Shown here piece by piece: positions 46,801-61,408 of a DNA stretch of 64,000 nucleotides (its first letter is position 1; each line of letters opens with the position of its first letter). The DNA lies in the NCBI GenBank assembly GCA_008694505.1, contig VZDJ01001050.1, positions 766,301 to 830,300 on the forward strand, read 5' to 3'. The DNA comes from Cyanoderma ruficeps. Lineage: Eukaryota; Chordata; Aves; Passeriformes; Timaliidae. The notes below the pieces were generated by a model. It was given only the letters and a program-made list of their open reading frames with translations, had not been told where the DNA came from and did no database searches. The position numbers and the translations under genes are program-made.

Positions 46801-49245
46801 AAGACAAATTAAGAACTTTATTTTTATTTATGAATGGTACAAGATATACTTTCTTCCTGCATCCCAGTGTATTATCTTGCGCCCACATCACTTTGGAGGC
46901 CACTAGACTAGACTGCCAAGGGGTGACAGAAGTTTTTTATGCGACTGGTTGCTTTCACTTTATCTGAATGGGGCCTGCTAAGTTACACCTTCCTCTCAGC
47001 AGTATCTTCTCCCTTATTTTTTTTTCCAGTAGTAACTATGTACAGTTTATAGAGCTGTTACAAACAGACTGCATCTATTGCCTCTGCAGCTCATACTGTC
47101 CCCAGTGTTGGCAATTAGCAATCATAGTCTTAATTAGCTTGACCCACCTGGCTGTTTTGCTACTAATAAATCAATTAATTCAAATCACATGGAGGAACTT
47201 CTGTGTAGTACCACAGCCTAATCACTGCTGGTCATCCTTGTATATGACTGTTTTATGTGCTAGCAAAACTTAGTATCCAGGCTGAATTTGTATTCTCCAC
47301 AGATAGGCAGCCTGTCAAGCAAGTGCAGAGTGTGGTTAGTATTTTTAATGTATGTAGGGATTTGGCAAAAGCCTCAGCAGAGTGCAATGGAGAAACTTGG
47401 GATGCAAGCTATAAACACTTCAGCACACTGAATTGGATGATCTTTACTTCTTCCTGAATTCTGTGAATACTGTTCATTTGAGGTCCCCGTCTACTCAGGA
47501 GCCTCTGTTACTACTCTATTTGCTAGTTTTTGATATAAGAAACAGAAGCTTCTAAAACCAGGGTATTCTTGTGATTGGGATCTCTGAGGAATTTCTTCTT
47601 CTTTTTTTTTTTTCCCTAGAAATACCTGCTCCCTTGAGGGCTATTAAGCTGCGTGACCTTGTATTTATATCCAAAGATATAAATATATAAATATATATAT
47701 CCTCTTTCTGTTTTCTTTCTCGAAAGCAATTGCCTGACTTTTTCTTTATTCACCTTTCTTAGCCAGTATCAAGAGGAAACAGTCAAAAAATCCATGGTAA
47801 CTAAAGACATTTTACTGTCAGGCCTTTTCTTCTTAAGCATAGCTATGTTTTTTGCAGTTGGCCTCATGTCAGTCTTGCAGAGTTCTGAGAAACATGTTTT
47901 TTCTGTCATCATCGTTTTCCTTGTCTTTTCCTCTCACATAAGGAGCCTGAATGACACCTTGCCCATGAATTCAGTTTTCACTAAACTCACTTTTTCTCAC
48001 CAAAAATGAAGAATGTCCTCTTGTATATTGACATACCCTCACTTCTGGAATCAAAAATTTTTATGCAATATTGCTGGAAAGTGTGGAAAGACATGAAGGA
48101 CTATGCAGCAACTACAGAACAGTGTTAGGCTGTTGGTCACAGGTACAAATGTTCACAGTGAGAATTTTTTGCCACTCGCTGAAAACCTTGAGCAAATATC
48201 AAAGAAAAATCCTTGTTTCCATTTTCTTACTACTTATTCTGACTAGATGCTAACCAGACTGAAGATATACAGGAAAATATTATGTTCAAGGAGGTGGAAG
48301 AAAAGGGACACAAAGATTAACCAGAAGGTCAAGGCTTATCAAAACTATGCCTTTTAGCCAAGGACATAGTAGTCCACAGAAATTTGACTTCCTGAGGAGT
48401 AGGATCAGCACTATTTTGAGTAGCAAAAGCTTGAGAATTTATGTCCTTGCAGCTTTGTTACTTGTAATGCTGCATCAACATTTGACAGGTTTTGAAGAAG
48501 TGAATAACCTCCTCAATTAGCATAATACTTTTCAACTTCATAAGTGATGAAATGACCTTTTTGGAAACAAGGAATACTTAAGCTCATACCTAAAAAGGCA
48601 GAATGAAAGAATACAGAACAAATTCCACAGGCTTCTATACTTATCTTCTAGGGTCCTCTCTCAAGTTGAGTACTCTCTGACTCTCAGTTGATTTCTGCAG
48701 GCCTGAGATTTTTCTTACCTGGTGCCCTCTGCTGTGCTTGTGGCAGCTCTTTGGTCTCTTCATACTATTTTTCCTCTGATATTAAGTGAGTACATAACTT
48801 CTATGAAAACAGCTTCTTTGAATCACAGCCTAAAATTTTCTAGGACTTCTAGCAGGCTAAATGTTTTACCATGTGTATTCTCCTCCAAATATTTGCAATA
48901 ATCAGTGAACCTACAAGTAATCCTAACATGATTTTTTTTTGCTTCTATCAGTCTCCCAGCAGTTAACTATATGCCTCTCTCTTCTCTGTGTCTCCTGTCC
49001 ATCTGTACCATGTGACATGACCTGTCTAATTCCTGATGGATGCCTCTTCTCTTCTTCATAACCTTTGAAATTTGTCCTGTTATTTGCTTCAGATTTGCTG
49101 GTGTCTATCAATACTTCTATAACCATTTATAATCTGCTGCCCTGCAGATTTTGCCCTAAGGTTGAACATCTTTATACCCAAATTCTTCACCCACCTGGAT
49201 GAATCAGTACTGTCTACTAAGTACTCAGTGCCTTCTCTGAGTACT
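40860..49245. other. Intergenic sequence, no gene seen
   Basis: About 8.4 kb of A+T-rich DNA. Short frames (for example 42916-43236, 44896-45213, 46968-47273) show no domain, repeat match or codon bias. No interspersed repeat family recognised. Confidence 0.5.
48720..48738 (-). promoter_or_regulatory. Possible CTCF motif, minus orientation
   Basis: The minus strand reads ACAGCAGAGGGCACCA, which keeps the CAGAGGGCAC core of the CTCF consensus. It mismatches at the first C of CCA and two upstream positions (16 of 19 by hand). Weaker than the site at 61409. Confidence 0.3.
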
Positions 49246-49380
49246 GGATGGATGGATGNNNNNNNNNNNNNNNNNNNNNNNNNNNNNNNNNNNNNNNNNN
49301 NNNNNNNNNNNNNNNNNNNNNNNNNNNNNNNNNNNNNNNNNNAGGAAGGAAGGAAGGAAGGAAGGAAGGAAGGAAGGAAA
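49246..49380. repeat. (GGAT)n - 84-N gap - (GGAA)n tetranucleotide repeat
   Basis: Three GGAT units (49246-49258) precede N at 49259-49342, then about nine AGGA/GGAA units (49343-49380). The motif differs on the two sides of the gap, so the missing part must contain the transition, and the gap length may be only an estimate. Proteins predicted across it consist mainly of X. Confidence 0.95.
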
Positions 49381-51550
49381 CCCAGTTATTAGGCAGGAGG
49401 TTGTTAGAAAACTTTCTGTTGTTCCAAAGTCTTTTGATCCCTGGTTATATTCTGAAGAAGTATAAAGTATATGGACTTAGAGTAGACAACAAATTAATCA
49501 GGAGCCTTTTTTTGCTCCCAAATTCTAGAAAGGCAAATGATTTCCTAGTTTGATTTAAATAGTTTTTGGGTTTTTTTGGTTTTTTTTTTTTTCTTTTTTT
49601 TGCATTCTTCCATTCTTCTTAAGGAAGGAAGAAAAGCGTCCATACAGAAAACGAAAATCTGTCTTTGACATCATGAGCATTACCATAGAATTTTATTTTA
49701 CTACATGATGCAACTTCTGCATGCTAGTTCACCAAGGCAAAATAATTTGATTGTTTTTGCCTAGTATTTATGTTGTATTTAGTATACTTTTTGATAGTGT
49801 TAAAATCTTAAGGGAAATATTTCTTCAACATACGTAATTAAGAGTAAATAAAATTTAAAAGCATCTTAGATTGGCTTGGAAGAAAATGGAAAAAAGATGT
49901 TTGAAGGCAAGAAAATGGATTGCAGGGAAAACCAAGACATACTGTAAGAAAACTTCTGTAGAAGATTTGAAAGACAGTTGAATAAATCTCTCAAATCAGG
50001 AACAAAAATGTGTAAATTGCATTGTGGAAATTAATTCAGTTACTATGATAGAAATAAAGTGATCAGTTTTTCCCTTTTACTTGGAAAAATTACTTGAAAA
50101 GTAATTTTACACATTTGATTTCTTTTCCTTTATCACCAGCATGATTAGTTTGCCTTGCATCCTAATCCCTCTTTGCCTGCCTTTGCCATAAAGCATTAAA
50201 TGGATTCTGTACACTGAAGTTTTTCCTTACTCTCCTCACTAGTGCATCTCAGCAGTATCTCTATTGTGCACTTCCTATCAGCAGAAGTATTGACACTGGA
50301 GTGTTTTGGAATATTTCTAGAACTTTTAAAAAATTTTTCCTCCTGTATGTGTACAGGAGATATAGCAAAGATAGGAAATGCATCCTGTATTTGAAGGAGA
50401 AATCAGTAAGATTTGCCACAATCCCTAGAATTCCACAATCCCTAAAAAGCTTGATATTCTGTACAGATGAAAAAATTTTCTTTTTGTTAAAAGCTTCTGT
50501 ATTCCAGTGGAGTATTTGTAATGATCACTGTCTTAATCTCATAACTTTAGCTGACCAGACATGTCTGCACACCTGTAAGTTGGAAACTTCTTGTAATATC
50601 CATTTGACACAAGTGGAACTGAACTATAAAGAGCTACATTGGCTTAGGTCACGCAAAAAGAGTAGGAAAATAAAACTGAACACAGTTTTCTCAAGAATCC
50701 CTGGGGGAGCCCAACAGACATTCCTCCTCTAGAGTAACTGCTTCTAGTATTTGCAGATTTGGTACATACCTCTAGCAGTAAATAAAATATTTTTCAATAT
50801 GTAAAAACAAGTGCCATCTTGAGAAGTACTTTTGTTGATATGAAGAACATATAATAGATGGTAACTTGATGGTATCTTTGATCCAGAAGACATGCTTCCT
50901 ACTAATAAAAGGCATTCCAAAGTAAGAAGTATATTTGCTAATGTCATATATGTTATATGAATTATTTTATGTGGAAAATGAATTAAATAATGTATATATT
51001 TCTATGTTTCTTTTCTTTCATTTAATACTCCATCTTCTTCCTTATTTTTAATTAATGGGAGATACTGTATTTCAGAATAGAAGAGAGGAGAGTGAAAGAT
51101 ATGTGGCTTGAGGATTATAAGAGAAATGCTCAATATTACTAGTTTTTGGACATTATTCCATCTAACATAGCAAAGAAGTGGATAGAGTTTGAGAATACAA
51201 CTATCTATGGTTACTGGAAAAGCAGAAGCCAAGGAAAGCATGAGGAAATGACCCAGCTAGAACAAGAAGAGGAAGTACATAGTAAATAAGTCACTTGGAA
51301 GCACTAGATCGGTACTGGAACCAAAATACATTGGGACAAGCAATTCTGAGCAATTCCACAAACTCACAAAGGAAACTTTTCAAACTAAGTGCCTGAGTCA
51401 TTTAAGTTGTCTAGAAGGAGAGCTGTCAATGTTACTAAATATTGAGAGTTGAATGACTAGTGTACAAATGTGTTCTTTAAACTTTGCTCAAACATCAATA
51501 TACTTTTTATATACTTTTTATTGTTGATCAGCCACTTTTTGTGGACTAAT
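49381..51550. other. Intergenic sequence, no gene seen
   Basis: Includes a T-rich tract at 49561-49603. The 143-codon frame at 50301-50732 has no recognisable domain and is treated as chance. Confidence 0.5.
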
Positions 51551-51598
51551 GAATAATGTAAAGAAGAATAATGTAAAGAATGTAAGAATAATGTAAAC
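51551..51598. repeat. Imperfect tandem repeat of GAATAATGTAAA
   Basis: Three copies of GAATAATGTAAA with spacers of different length (51551, 51566 and about 51587). Confidence 0.85.
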
Positions 51599-54500
51599 TT
51601 CATTATTAAACAATTTCAACATCAACTTCCCTGAAGTGCCTGAAAAGTAAATAATGTCCTGAGATGGACTACTAGTTCATTCTAAGAAAACTGAAAGCAG
51701 GTACTTTCATTCACTTTTCAAAAAAACATTGAACATTAACAATTTCCACTTTTTTTGACCTTTTATCAATGTTATTTAGGGAAACCAAAGAGAATTAATT
51801 TTACTATACTGCAAAATCTAAGATAGTCAAAATATGTAGCTATGTCTCCAATTTATTTTAAAGTATAGATATTGACTTGGTTGGAATTTCAATGTAGTGC
51901 CTTACACTAAAGAGCCCTGTTTGTGGAAATCAAAGAAAATGTACCTATTTGTCTTAAGTAACAATAGCAAAAACAATAACATTGCTTTCAATCTTGCTGT
52001 TTATCCCACATATTCTACATTGCTTAAACACCAGGCAGTACAGATAATAAATGGGCATTCTTTACCCTCACTGGAGGCTTGTTTTTTCAAGCACACACCC
52101 TAGCCTTTACCTAAAAGTGTGAAAAAAAGAAAAGAAAGTCAATCTAGGGTGTCCAAAATAAACTATTCAGGATCAGTAATAGCAGCTATATATCTCTTTA
52201 ATCATAAATATATTCCTTCCTAGCTCTCAGCATGGAAACCTGACTGCCAGTAGAACTGATTTTAATGACAAATGATTGAGGGAAGTTCTCAACATACATG
52301 AACACCACCACAAATTACCAAGCAGGCATGAAGTATGCCCATTCCTTGTATGCCATGGTGTCTGAGTTCTGCATTAAAATATAAGGTGAATTTATTTAAT
52401 ACTCTTGACCTATCTAACAGATTTGTTCTACAGATCTAAGTTTCCCTTTGTGCACAGTTCGTTTGGGTTCCTTGCTTGGTTTGAAAGCATTTATTCTCAA
52501 GCCCGTCTATTAATAAACAAATATTATAACCAATATTATATGCTAAGCAATTTTTAAAAGTCAAATTCAGATACTCAGTACTGTTTGCATGAGACAAATT
52601 GATTTCATCTACTATACTTCAAAGCTTTACAGCTTTGCAAGTGCTTGTATCTTTGGGCAGCCTTTACCTGAAAGGTGTCTGATTCTGCTGTTTGACTTTT
52701 ATCCTTGTACATAAACATATTTCTGCAAACAAATACTTTTCAATTCTGAACAAACAATCCTTCAAGTTTCACGAATTTCTAATTTTTGTCTGTGATATAA
52801 AATGCACAGATCTCTAATTTCATACTGTAATCACAATTAGAATCTTGAAAATTTTACAAGAAAATGAAACAATCATCCTGCCCTCAGTTCTAAAATTATT
52901 GCTTCCTGAGGATACCATGATTTAAAAAATCCCCAGTCTGGATATGACTTCAGTGTCACATGTTACTTCTGGGCCAGCCAAATATCTTTACTGTGGTTAG
53001 TGGTCTGCAAGACAGTGCAAAGACTTCAGTTTGATTCCCTGCTTTTACTTACTTCACCAAGGAGACAGCTACATTTCTGCCCATATAACAGCTTTCATCA
53101 AAGACTCTCTGAAGATGCACAGGAAAAAAAAAATGCAAATCTGTTGCTGTTCTTAGGATGATTTTACAAAGAAGGAGGCCATGCAAGAAATACCAAGAAA
53201 TTTGAAATAAATTTTTCAAACTTGAGAATACGTCATTATGGGAGATCTAGATTTTACTAATGCTAAGTGTTTCTACTAATGTTAAGTGAACCTACAGCTC
53301 TGTGTCAAGCCAAAGAGACCTTAGAATCCTCAAATATTGTTATCTTAGACAGGTCTTACAAGGCAGTTTTTAGAGAAGTCTTCAACAAGTCTTCACTGGT
53401 TTATCAATGTATCTCCAGTGTGCTCTATTGGCAAGGTTCTGGTCACACCTGAATTAGCAAAGATTTTTATGATAGAAGCTAATTCTGCACAGAAGTACTG
53501 GACTAGCTACAATGGGTTTCAAGAGTCATGTAAAAGCATTTATCAGTTTGTTTTCTGTCCTATTTGATAATATCTGTATTGCTTTTGTAACTGAGCTGAC
53601 AGTCTTTGGATCAGCAGAGTCACAACTATTTGCCTCAACTATCTTGAAACACATGGCATGGAACATGGAAATTTTGATAATCACAAAGTTGATCATAATT
53701 TCAGTAATTACTTTGGTGAAAGAGCATATATTATATAGTCTTGATAAACTGAAAGAGGCTAAGAAAGGTTTGCTTTGAAGTTGCTGACAAAGAACAACAG
53801 AATAAGGTAAAAATAATTAAAAAGAAAGACTAGCTTCTTGGACATTTGTCACAGTACTACAGGTGGGGATATCAAGTTAGACTAGAACATAAACTGAATA
53901 GATCAGTATGATATTAAAAGGCAACTGCCATTTTGAGCTGTATTACAAAGACTATTGTATATCATATATTTAATTTATTGTGTATGGAAGCTTCAGCTAG
54001 AGTACTATTTGCAAATCAAACTAGTGAACTTGCTGGTATCTATGGTAAATTGAGTAGCACTCATGGGAAAGTAACAAGAGTGCTAATAATTTTCAGAAAT
54101 ACAACGTGGGAAATGTTTGAAGGAAAAGTCATTGTTAGGTCTATGGAGAAGGTGACAAGAAGGAATCAGCTTATTTAGAAGGAAAATTATTTTGTTTAAC
54201 TATTAAGGAAAAACTAACATTAAAGGCAGTGAAGTACTGGAGTAGGCCAGTACTTCAGTATATGCAGGGTATAGTGGTATTTTTTAGGAAATTTTGAAAC
54301 ATGTCATAGACATGTTCTATACATAATAATCTTTTCTCAAAATAGATTACAAGTCCTGAGATTTTTCACAGATCCAAAAATCTGCAATTACATGAATTCA
54401 AGGTGACATAAATACTGCACATATCCAGTTTAAAAGGAAGTAACATATCTTTGTTTATCACAGTAGTGATGTTAGGTGGTTTGTGTCTCCTGCTCACCAT

Positions 54501-56598
54501 CACAATACTTGCTTTTCATATACAAGGTGTGATACCCATAGATATTTTATATTAATGAATTTAATTTTCCTTGTATAAGTAAATAAATTTAGAGCCTATA
54601 TTACTGGCCTAGCCTTTATAGTAATACAAAAAATATTTTAAAGTCTGGAAGTCAGATTGTTTAGAATAAGACAAAGAAAGAGTTAAGTATTTTAAGAGTT
54701 TTAAGAGCCAGAAGTTGCTCGTTAGTTTGTTTTTTTTTTTTGGACGGCCCTTTTTTGCAAAATGAGTCTCTGAGATAGTTGCACTCCTGATGAACAATTA
54801 TTTTCTATTGGAGTCTAGGAAAATGTATCTAGTGGTATGCTTCTACACAGATTTCCTCATTAAATGCCTTCTAAAACCATACATGGAGGACCAGATGTCT
54901 ATGCCTTTACTTTGCATAAATGGGGCACTTCAATTAAAGATCATCCTTCCTCTGGAATATAGCATTTGTTTTCGCTCTAATTTTAAGGCAATTGTTTCAG
55001 TTCTATCAACATCTCTTACAAAGCACTAAGTAATGCCTTCATGTATGTACACATGTGTGTGCTTGTGGTTGTTCTGTAAAAGCAATAAAGTCACAGAAGA
55101 AACTGAAGAAGTTGCAAGGACGTATTTCTTTGTCTTTTAAGAGAAATACATGAATTAAGGTAGAAGAACCTAGATCATGCATTTTCCTTCTAAAAAATAT
55201 GGCTTGGACTGTATTTCAACCATTCTTCAAACTTTTGCGAGAAGGAGAAAAGAAAAAGAAGAAAACATATTTAAACCCTAAGCTATCCTATATTAATAAA
55301 GACTGGAAAAGGAAATAGCAACATTATGGGAAGCACCAACAATAAAACTTGGATTAATGTACTTTGTGCGCCATAAAAAACTCACAAGACTGTTGCTACT
55401 ATGCTATCTGAAGACTCTGCTAATTAATTCTATCATTAGGAGTAGCAAACCTGATATTTTAATCAGTTGTGGGGTTTTTTTGCTAGACTTGTCACTGAAA
55501 TGACAATGCCATGGAACTGCTAACTTTGTAAGAGTTGTTGTCCTAGTTCTTATGTCACAGCTGATGGTAGTTCTTCAGTAGCAATGTATTTGCTACCACT
55601 GCAATAACAATTAATTTGCAGTAACGGGTCAGCCAGAAGAAACTAATAAAAGTGATCTGTGAAACAATATTGCCTCCATCACTTGGGACAGGTGGTAGAA
55701 CTGCTGAAAATTTATGCTGTCTAGATCACAAAGGCAAACAGAGTATCGATAACCTTTTTTATTTACATGTATCCAACATAAAATGGCTTTTGCTTGCATA
55801 CAATGTATTCATTTACAAAAGTCTTAGAGGATACATGCACATGAAAGCTTTTCAGGTACATCAAGAAATCACAAGCAAGAGAATTAAAATAGACTATTCC
55901 ATGTATAGAGCATAACTTCACAGAGAAAATCTCAGCTGCTACAGACGCAATGTCATATTCTAAGAATAGCCACTCTTTCTGTGAGAGTATTTCACAAGGA
56001 ACAGTTTCTTGCAGTCCTTCAAATGACGATTTCCTTTGTTTCTTCCTTAGAGCCAATGCCCTGTCCTCATCATCACTAGCTCTGCTCTGAACAGAGGTAT
56101 TTCTTAACATTACTGGTAATGTGAATTACACAAGTGCAACTAACTTTTATATTAGGAAGTCACAATTCAGTATCCTTGAAATCAAATATACAGAAAGAAT
56201 CTCCTGCCCTGAATAATTAATTTAAACTCACAAACGACAAGTTACCAATGTTGAAAGACTCACATTTTAAGTTTAAACTGATACTAAAATACTTCGATGG
56301 TTCAAAAAGAACCATTTAGACAATGGTTCATTATTTCCCTTATTTTCCTTGTCCATCCATACACACATGTAATAAATTTCTCTAATTAATTTCATACACA
56401 CACACTGCTAGGGCCACAGATTTGGAGAAATTGGTTCAAGGTCAATGACCAACACTTTGGATGTGAAATCAAACTAACTGAAAGTGGGGCAGCCAATAAA
56501 CAAAGGAAATTCAGAGTTCTATCTGAATAGCACTGTCAATTGTGAACAGTATTTGGGTTATGATCCAGTGGTAGAAGTGCATGGATGAAAAATACTTC
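51599..56598. other. Intergenic sequence, no gene seen
   Basis: A+T-rich desert. Nothing recognised except homopolymer runs such as the T run near 54730-54742. Confidence 0.5.
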
Positions 56599-56616
56599 AA
56601 AAAAAAAAAAAAAAAA
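56599..56616. repeat. Poly(A) run
   Basis: Eighteen consecutive A, approximately; no attached retroposon recognised. Confidence 0.9.
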
Positions 56617-58533
56617 GGAAACCAGTTTTTGGACACAATATTTTAATTTCCTATTTTCTCCAGGTCCCTAAGATTTAAAGTAATGCCAATAGCAAAGTTT
56701 ACACCTTCTTTTTGTAACTATACCTCACCAAAATGAACAAATACAGGATGTCTATCAGATGTCCCCAACAAAGTCTTTAAAAGCAGTGAGAGTACCTGGT
56801 ATTCTAACTAGATCTTTGGATGTGAGGGTTACAATCAACTTCAAGTTCAAACAAGACCTATCTATTAAGTACTGCTATCACAGTAGTTGAATCCACTACT
56901 AGAAGAGATCAAAATCTAAAAGTTGGTCTTTCATAAGAAGGCAAGGATCAAGCTGTCAATTCTTCTGCCTTCTTTTCTTTCTCTTGACATGAAGATCAAA
57001 TAGTATTATAATGTCTGAAGCAATTATTGAAAAATAAAAATAAAAATAAAATGGAAGAGAGAAGTTATGATGGATGAGAAATCTTAACACCACATTATTT
57101 AAAGCCTGCTTTAATGCTCTGTACTATATTCAGCTTAGGATGCCACATCTATATTAAGCCACCATTTAAGCAAGGTGTGAATAGCAGAAAAATAATTTTT
57201 CTACACGTAGGAAAGTCTTAGCAGTAATCTTTCAAGAGAAATGCAAGATTTTGTGATTTGCCCTGCCATATCATATTTGACATTTTTGTTGTTTTTAAGA
57301 TACTGAGCTACCAATCACTATTAGCTCTGACTGGGGCATTTTATTTGTTAAAACAAATTCATGAGATCAAGTTAAGTGCACAAATACTTATTGTAAGGTA
57401 CCAGGATGAAATGAGTAAAATCCCATCAACAATTAGAGTTCAAGACAAAAGCAGTTAAACTGGGTAAGAAAAAAGAGAGACTTTCCCATTGTACTCACAA
57501 CTAACTCTCCAAGGCAATAATTTTTGACTGGTGTAATATAAGGAAAACAAATGGTAAAACACTAAGAGAACTGAAAAACATTGAGATTCACTTGGGAAAA
57601 ATACTCTCAAGTGTTATATGAGATAAGCTGAAACATATTCCAGAATGCATATGTGTGGTCTCTGACTAGCAGTTACTAAGCTATAGAAAACAATTATGAT
57701 GGACAAAGATTGGAAGTGACAACAGAGAAAGAAGAAACTTCAATCTAGAGAGGTCTTAAATGTAAACATATGTATTCTTATTGGAGAAAGGATGATAGTA
57801 GAGCTACCAAATAGATCCAAAACGTTTATTTTTTACTTTTTTTTACTACTATAAGCGAGTTGCTGAAACTTACTACACCATATTCCTTTAATTCCTAACA
57901 ATGAATAGTTGAATAGTTTTGGTTTTTTGCTTATGTTTAAAATCTTCTAGTGTCCCTTAAAAAACTGTTGAAGAACTACAAAGTAACATCTGTATCTATT
58001 GCTTTTAATATGTGTACTTTCAGCTGAGCCTATACTGTTCTAGAAGCATATTTGTCTTATGGAACATTTGCTAATTGGGGAAATGTTTTGGGGAAAGTTT
58101 TGGATAAATCCAATTGTGGTAGCAACCTCCAAAAGAGTGTTAGAAAATATTTGGTGCAGAGGATATGGTACAAAAAGAAAAAAATATGAGTATGTTGCAG
58201 ATAGCCTTTTTTAATTCCCCAAAACCACCATTATGATTGGGAGGATTTATCAACATTGAAGTGCTGGAAAGGCTTTCAATATTTTAGTGCAAGAGGCAAA
58301 AGAAACATAATTAGCTATTCTTACTTCACTTCTTCCGTGACAAAAATACTTTTTGACTCAGAAGACCACAGTATCAGTATTGTTATTTGAAATAGTCTCA
58401 TGAGCTTAATACTGAATTTTGACAGCTGGCTAGCGGGGTTAGAAAGTTATATGTTCTGAAGTTAAAAAATGTTATCATTACTAGTGTGTACAAAATATTA
58501 TTTCAGTCCTTTGATGTGATGAGTACATAGCAT
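56617..58533. other. Intergenic sequence, no gene seen
   Basis: Nothing recognised. Confidence 0.5.
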
Positions 58534-58572
58534 CTGAAATTGTATGATCATGTACTGAAATTGTATGATCAT
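58534..58572. repeat. Direct duplication, 18 bp at 21-bp spacing
   Basis: CTGAAATTGTATGATCAT occurs at 58534-58551 and again at 58555-58572, separated by three bases. Confidence 0.92.
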
Positions 58573-59837
58573 TTTCTTCCTGCAACATGTGTCTGTATCA
58601 AGTACAGAGAAACAATGACAATCTCTAAATAGAGTGTCTGTATAATGAATGGAGCTTCTTTCCTAATACTCCTGCTTAATTTACTGCTAAAGTTTTAAGG
58701 TGTGTGATGAACACGACAGAAAGAGAAAGCTGGAACTAGGGTTAAAGCAGATGAAGCAGTTAAACTTGACCCTGGAGACTTAGATTCTACCCCTGTCTCT
58801 AAGCTCTTGTGTCATCCTGTGCAACTGATTTTAAACCAAATGTTTACGGTTGGTCCTAGTTGTCCATATCTTGTCTCAGGACCCTGGTGTTCAAAGCTAT
58901 GTTTAGGTGAACCCCTTCAGAAGTAGCACCCTTGATACTCTGCCAACATAGGGTCAAACTTCAAGTTCTGACAGGAAATTATAGTTTGTTTAAGAAACCT
59001 TTACACCCTTCTTTTTATAATAAATACTCAGATATTTTCTCCTAATCAGATTATTGACAATGGTTGAAGTTCTCCCAAATATCATAATGTGATAGACTAA
59101 CTAGCATAAAACTCAGACAAAAATTCCTAAAAAGAGGAAAAAAATTAAAAGAAGAAAGGGAAAAGAAGAATCTCTAATAGAAAGTAAGAGCCTATGTTTT
59201 GTAAGTCATGCTACAAGCCAGGCCAACTGTTGTAACACTTAGCACAGGAACTTAATACAAATATTCAGTATGTATATGGATGGTATGGCGATATTCCTAA
59301 ATAAAATGAATAATCAGATTAGGACTTCATGATGGCATTGGTCTAAAGTATTGATGGGTAATTTTAGAATGGATTCTTTGTCCCAGTACAAAATGTTCAT
59401 TAGAGAAAACAGGTTTCATTTTCATGACTGGGAATAATTTCTCTGTTAGAGATTCTTTCTACCAGCAAACTCTTTTTTCATTTACATTTCAATTATACCA
59501 TTCTCTAGAAGTGTTCTGTCTTACCTTGCCACTCATCAGAACACAGAAGATTTTGGTTTGGTATCTTGCTATAGTCCCTTTCAGGACTGCTGCCTCATGT
59601 CCCACCTCATCTCTGTTTGCTATGTGGGCAAATCCTCTGGACCACATCTCCAGGTTTGCAAAATGGGCAAGATTCAGTGTGAAGCATAAACTACTTCTGT
59701 GAGAAATAGGATCAAGACAGCAGAGAAATACCACACTCTGGAGACATCACAATTTAGATGAATTATGGTTTCATTCTTCTCAAGTTGCAGTTAAGAGTCA
59801 GACTCTAATTTGCAATAGCTTGGTGCTCCAATCTGTG
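58573..59837. other. Intergenic sequence, no gene seen
   Basis: Nothing recognised. Confidence 0.5.
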
Positions 59838-59965
59838 AAAAACAAAAAACAACAAACCAAAGAAGAAAAACCACAAAAGCAAAAAAACCAAACCAACCAA
59901 ATGAAAAAGCCCTCCCCAAACCCAAAAAACTCCCCCAAACACCAACAAACAAACACAGAAAAACC
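59838..59965. repeat. A/C-only low-complexity tract
   Basis: Nearly all A and C on the plus strand (AAAC, CCAA and CAAA words), with very few G or T. Strongly strand-asymmetric. Confidence 0.9.
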
Positions 59966-61408
59966 TGAAGAAAATTATTTTACTTTCTAACTTGGTTTAC
60001 ACTAATGAATCTCAGGCAAGGAATAGTATTAATTCATTAGCGTGGTCAAATCTGGTTTTGAAGGAAAATTACAGTGAGAAAGACTTGCTGTCTATATATC
60101 TCTGTTGATGAGTCTGAAATTGTTAGAGACACTGTTTTCTTCATAAAAAAATCATTAGACTAAGAAGAAAAAAAGTTTAGGTTTGCACTTACTCTCTGAA
60201 ACCTTGCATATAACATCCAAAATTTAAAGTAATTACACACATTGAGAAGTCATAAGACAGTCCTGTAACACATCATGAGTCCGTATGCTGTCTTCTGACA
60301 CTAAACTGCAAGTAAAGGTGTGTTGTCATAATTTCTCACAATATATGAGAAATGCACAAGATGTGCTGATTTCACATTCACTGCAGCCCTATAAAGAAAC
60401 AGCCCTATAAAGAAACAAAAGATACTGTGCATGTGTATGTTATAGTATTTTAATATGGGCTCTATCTTAGTTTTATCTCAGAATATACTACACAGTAGTC
60501 AAACTTGAAAGCAATAATTCAATGGAAATTTAAAACACTATTGTATATGTGACTGAAAGTATGACTTTGAAAGATGTGAAATTTCAGAAAAACTTGGAGT
60601 TTGTTCAGTCTAGCGAAGACTAGTGATGTTATGTATTCAAATGCCACCACTTAGTTATTTTGGTACTGATCCTACAACCAGAACTGTCTTACTCCACAGT
60701 GTTTATCCTGTAACCTCATACTGTCAACTCAAGAATCAGAACCCCCAACAGCCAGCTTGCCTCCAGCCATTTTACTTCCTCACCAGCTTTCAAGAGGCTG
60801 TAATATACCACCAATGCAAAAGACGTTGGCTTATAGACAGGTAGAAGGGGAAAAAAAGGGTTTAAAAATGCTGAATCAAATATCAAACAAGATAAAAAAA
60901 AAAGGAGTAACTCCATGAAGCTTTATTAGTTTTCATATAAAGTTAGAGTCTTTGAAAATAATGTAACTGCAAGTTATTCATGATTGTGCTACACTTACAG
61001 GTTCTTTGAAATGACAAATCAGAGTGTAGATAAAATTTTTTATTGATATAGCCTATTATCAATGTAAACGACTCATTTAGTGCATATAGAAATATAACCT
61101 CCAAATTCCTAGCCCCAGTTTAAAAAAAAAAGTTTCCCAAAGTAGTAAGGAAATCTGGTTTTAAATTTAGTTGAATGGCTATCTACCTACTTTCACAAAG
61201 TTGTAACCATTTATAATCTTTGATTCACTTTGGGGAAACGGCACAGTAAAGATCAGCATTGTAATGGGCATGGCATATCTTTATTCTAGCAGGTGACCAT
61301 GTCTTTTGCAAGCCAAAGTTGCAGCACTCTATTTTTAATTTGAATCAGCCTGGTTTGACCCTTCCCTCCTTCATGTGAGTAGAGGTGGTTGTGAGGCTCT
61401 GAAGGCTA
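59966..61408. other. Intergenic sequence with a small tandem duplication
   Basis: A 16-bp unit, AGCCCTATAAAGAAAC, is duplicated in tandem at 60385-60400 and 60401-60416. No gene seen. Confidence 0.55.

Noticed and set aside
49162..49553. Frames consisting largely of X
   Set aside because: They cross the 84-base N gap in a tetranucleotide repeat.
50301..50732. 143-codon open frame, the longest in the right-hand desert
   Set aside because: No domain, signal peptide or splice context, and a composition that follows the A+T-rich background; a frame of this length can occur by chance in 64 kb over six frames.
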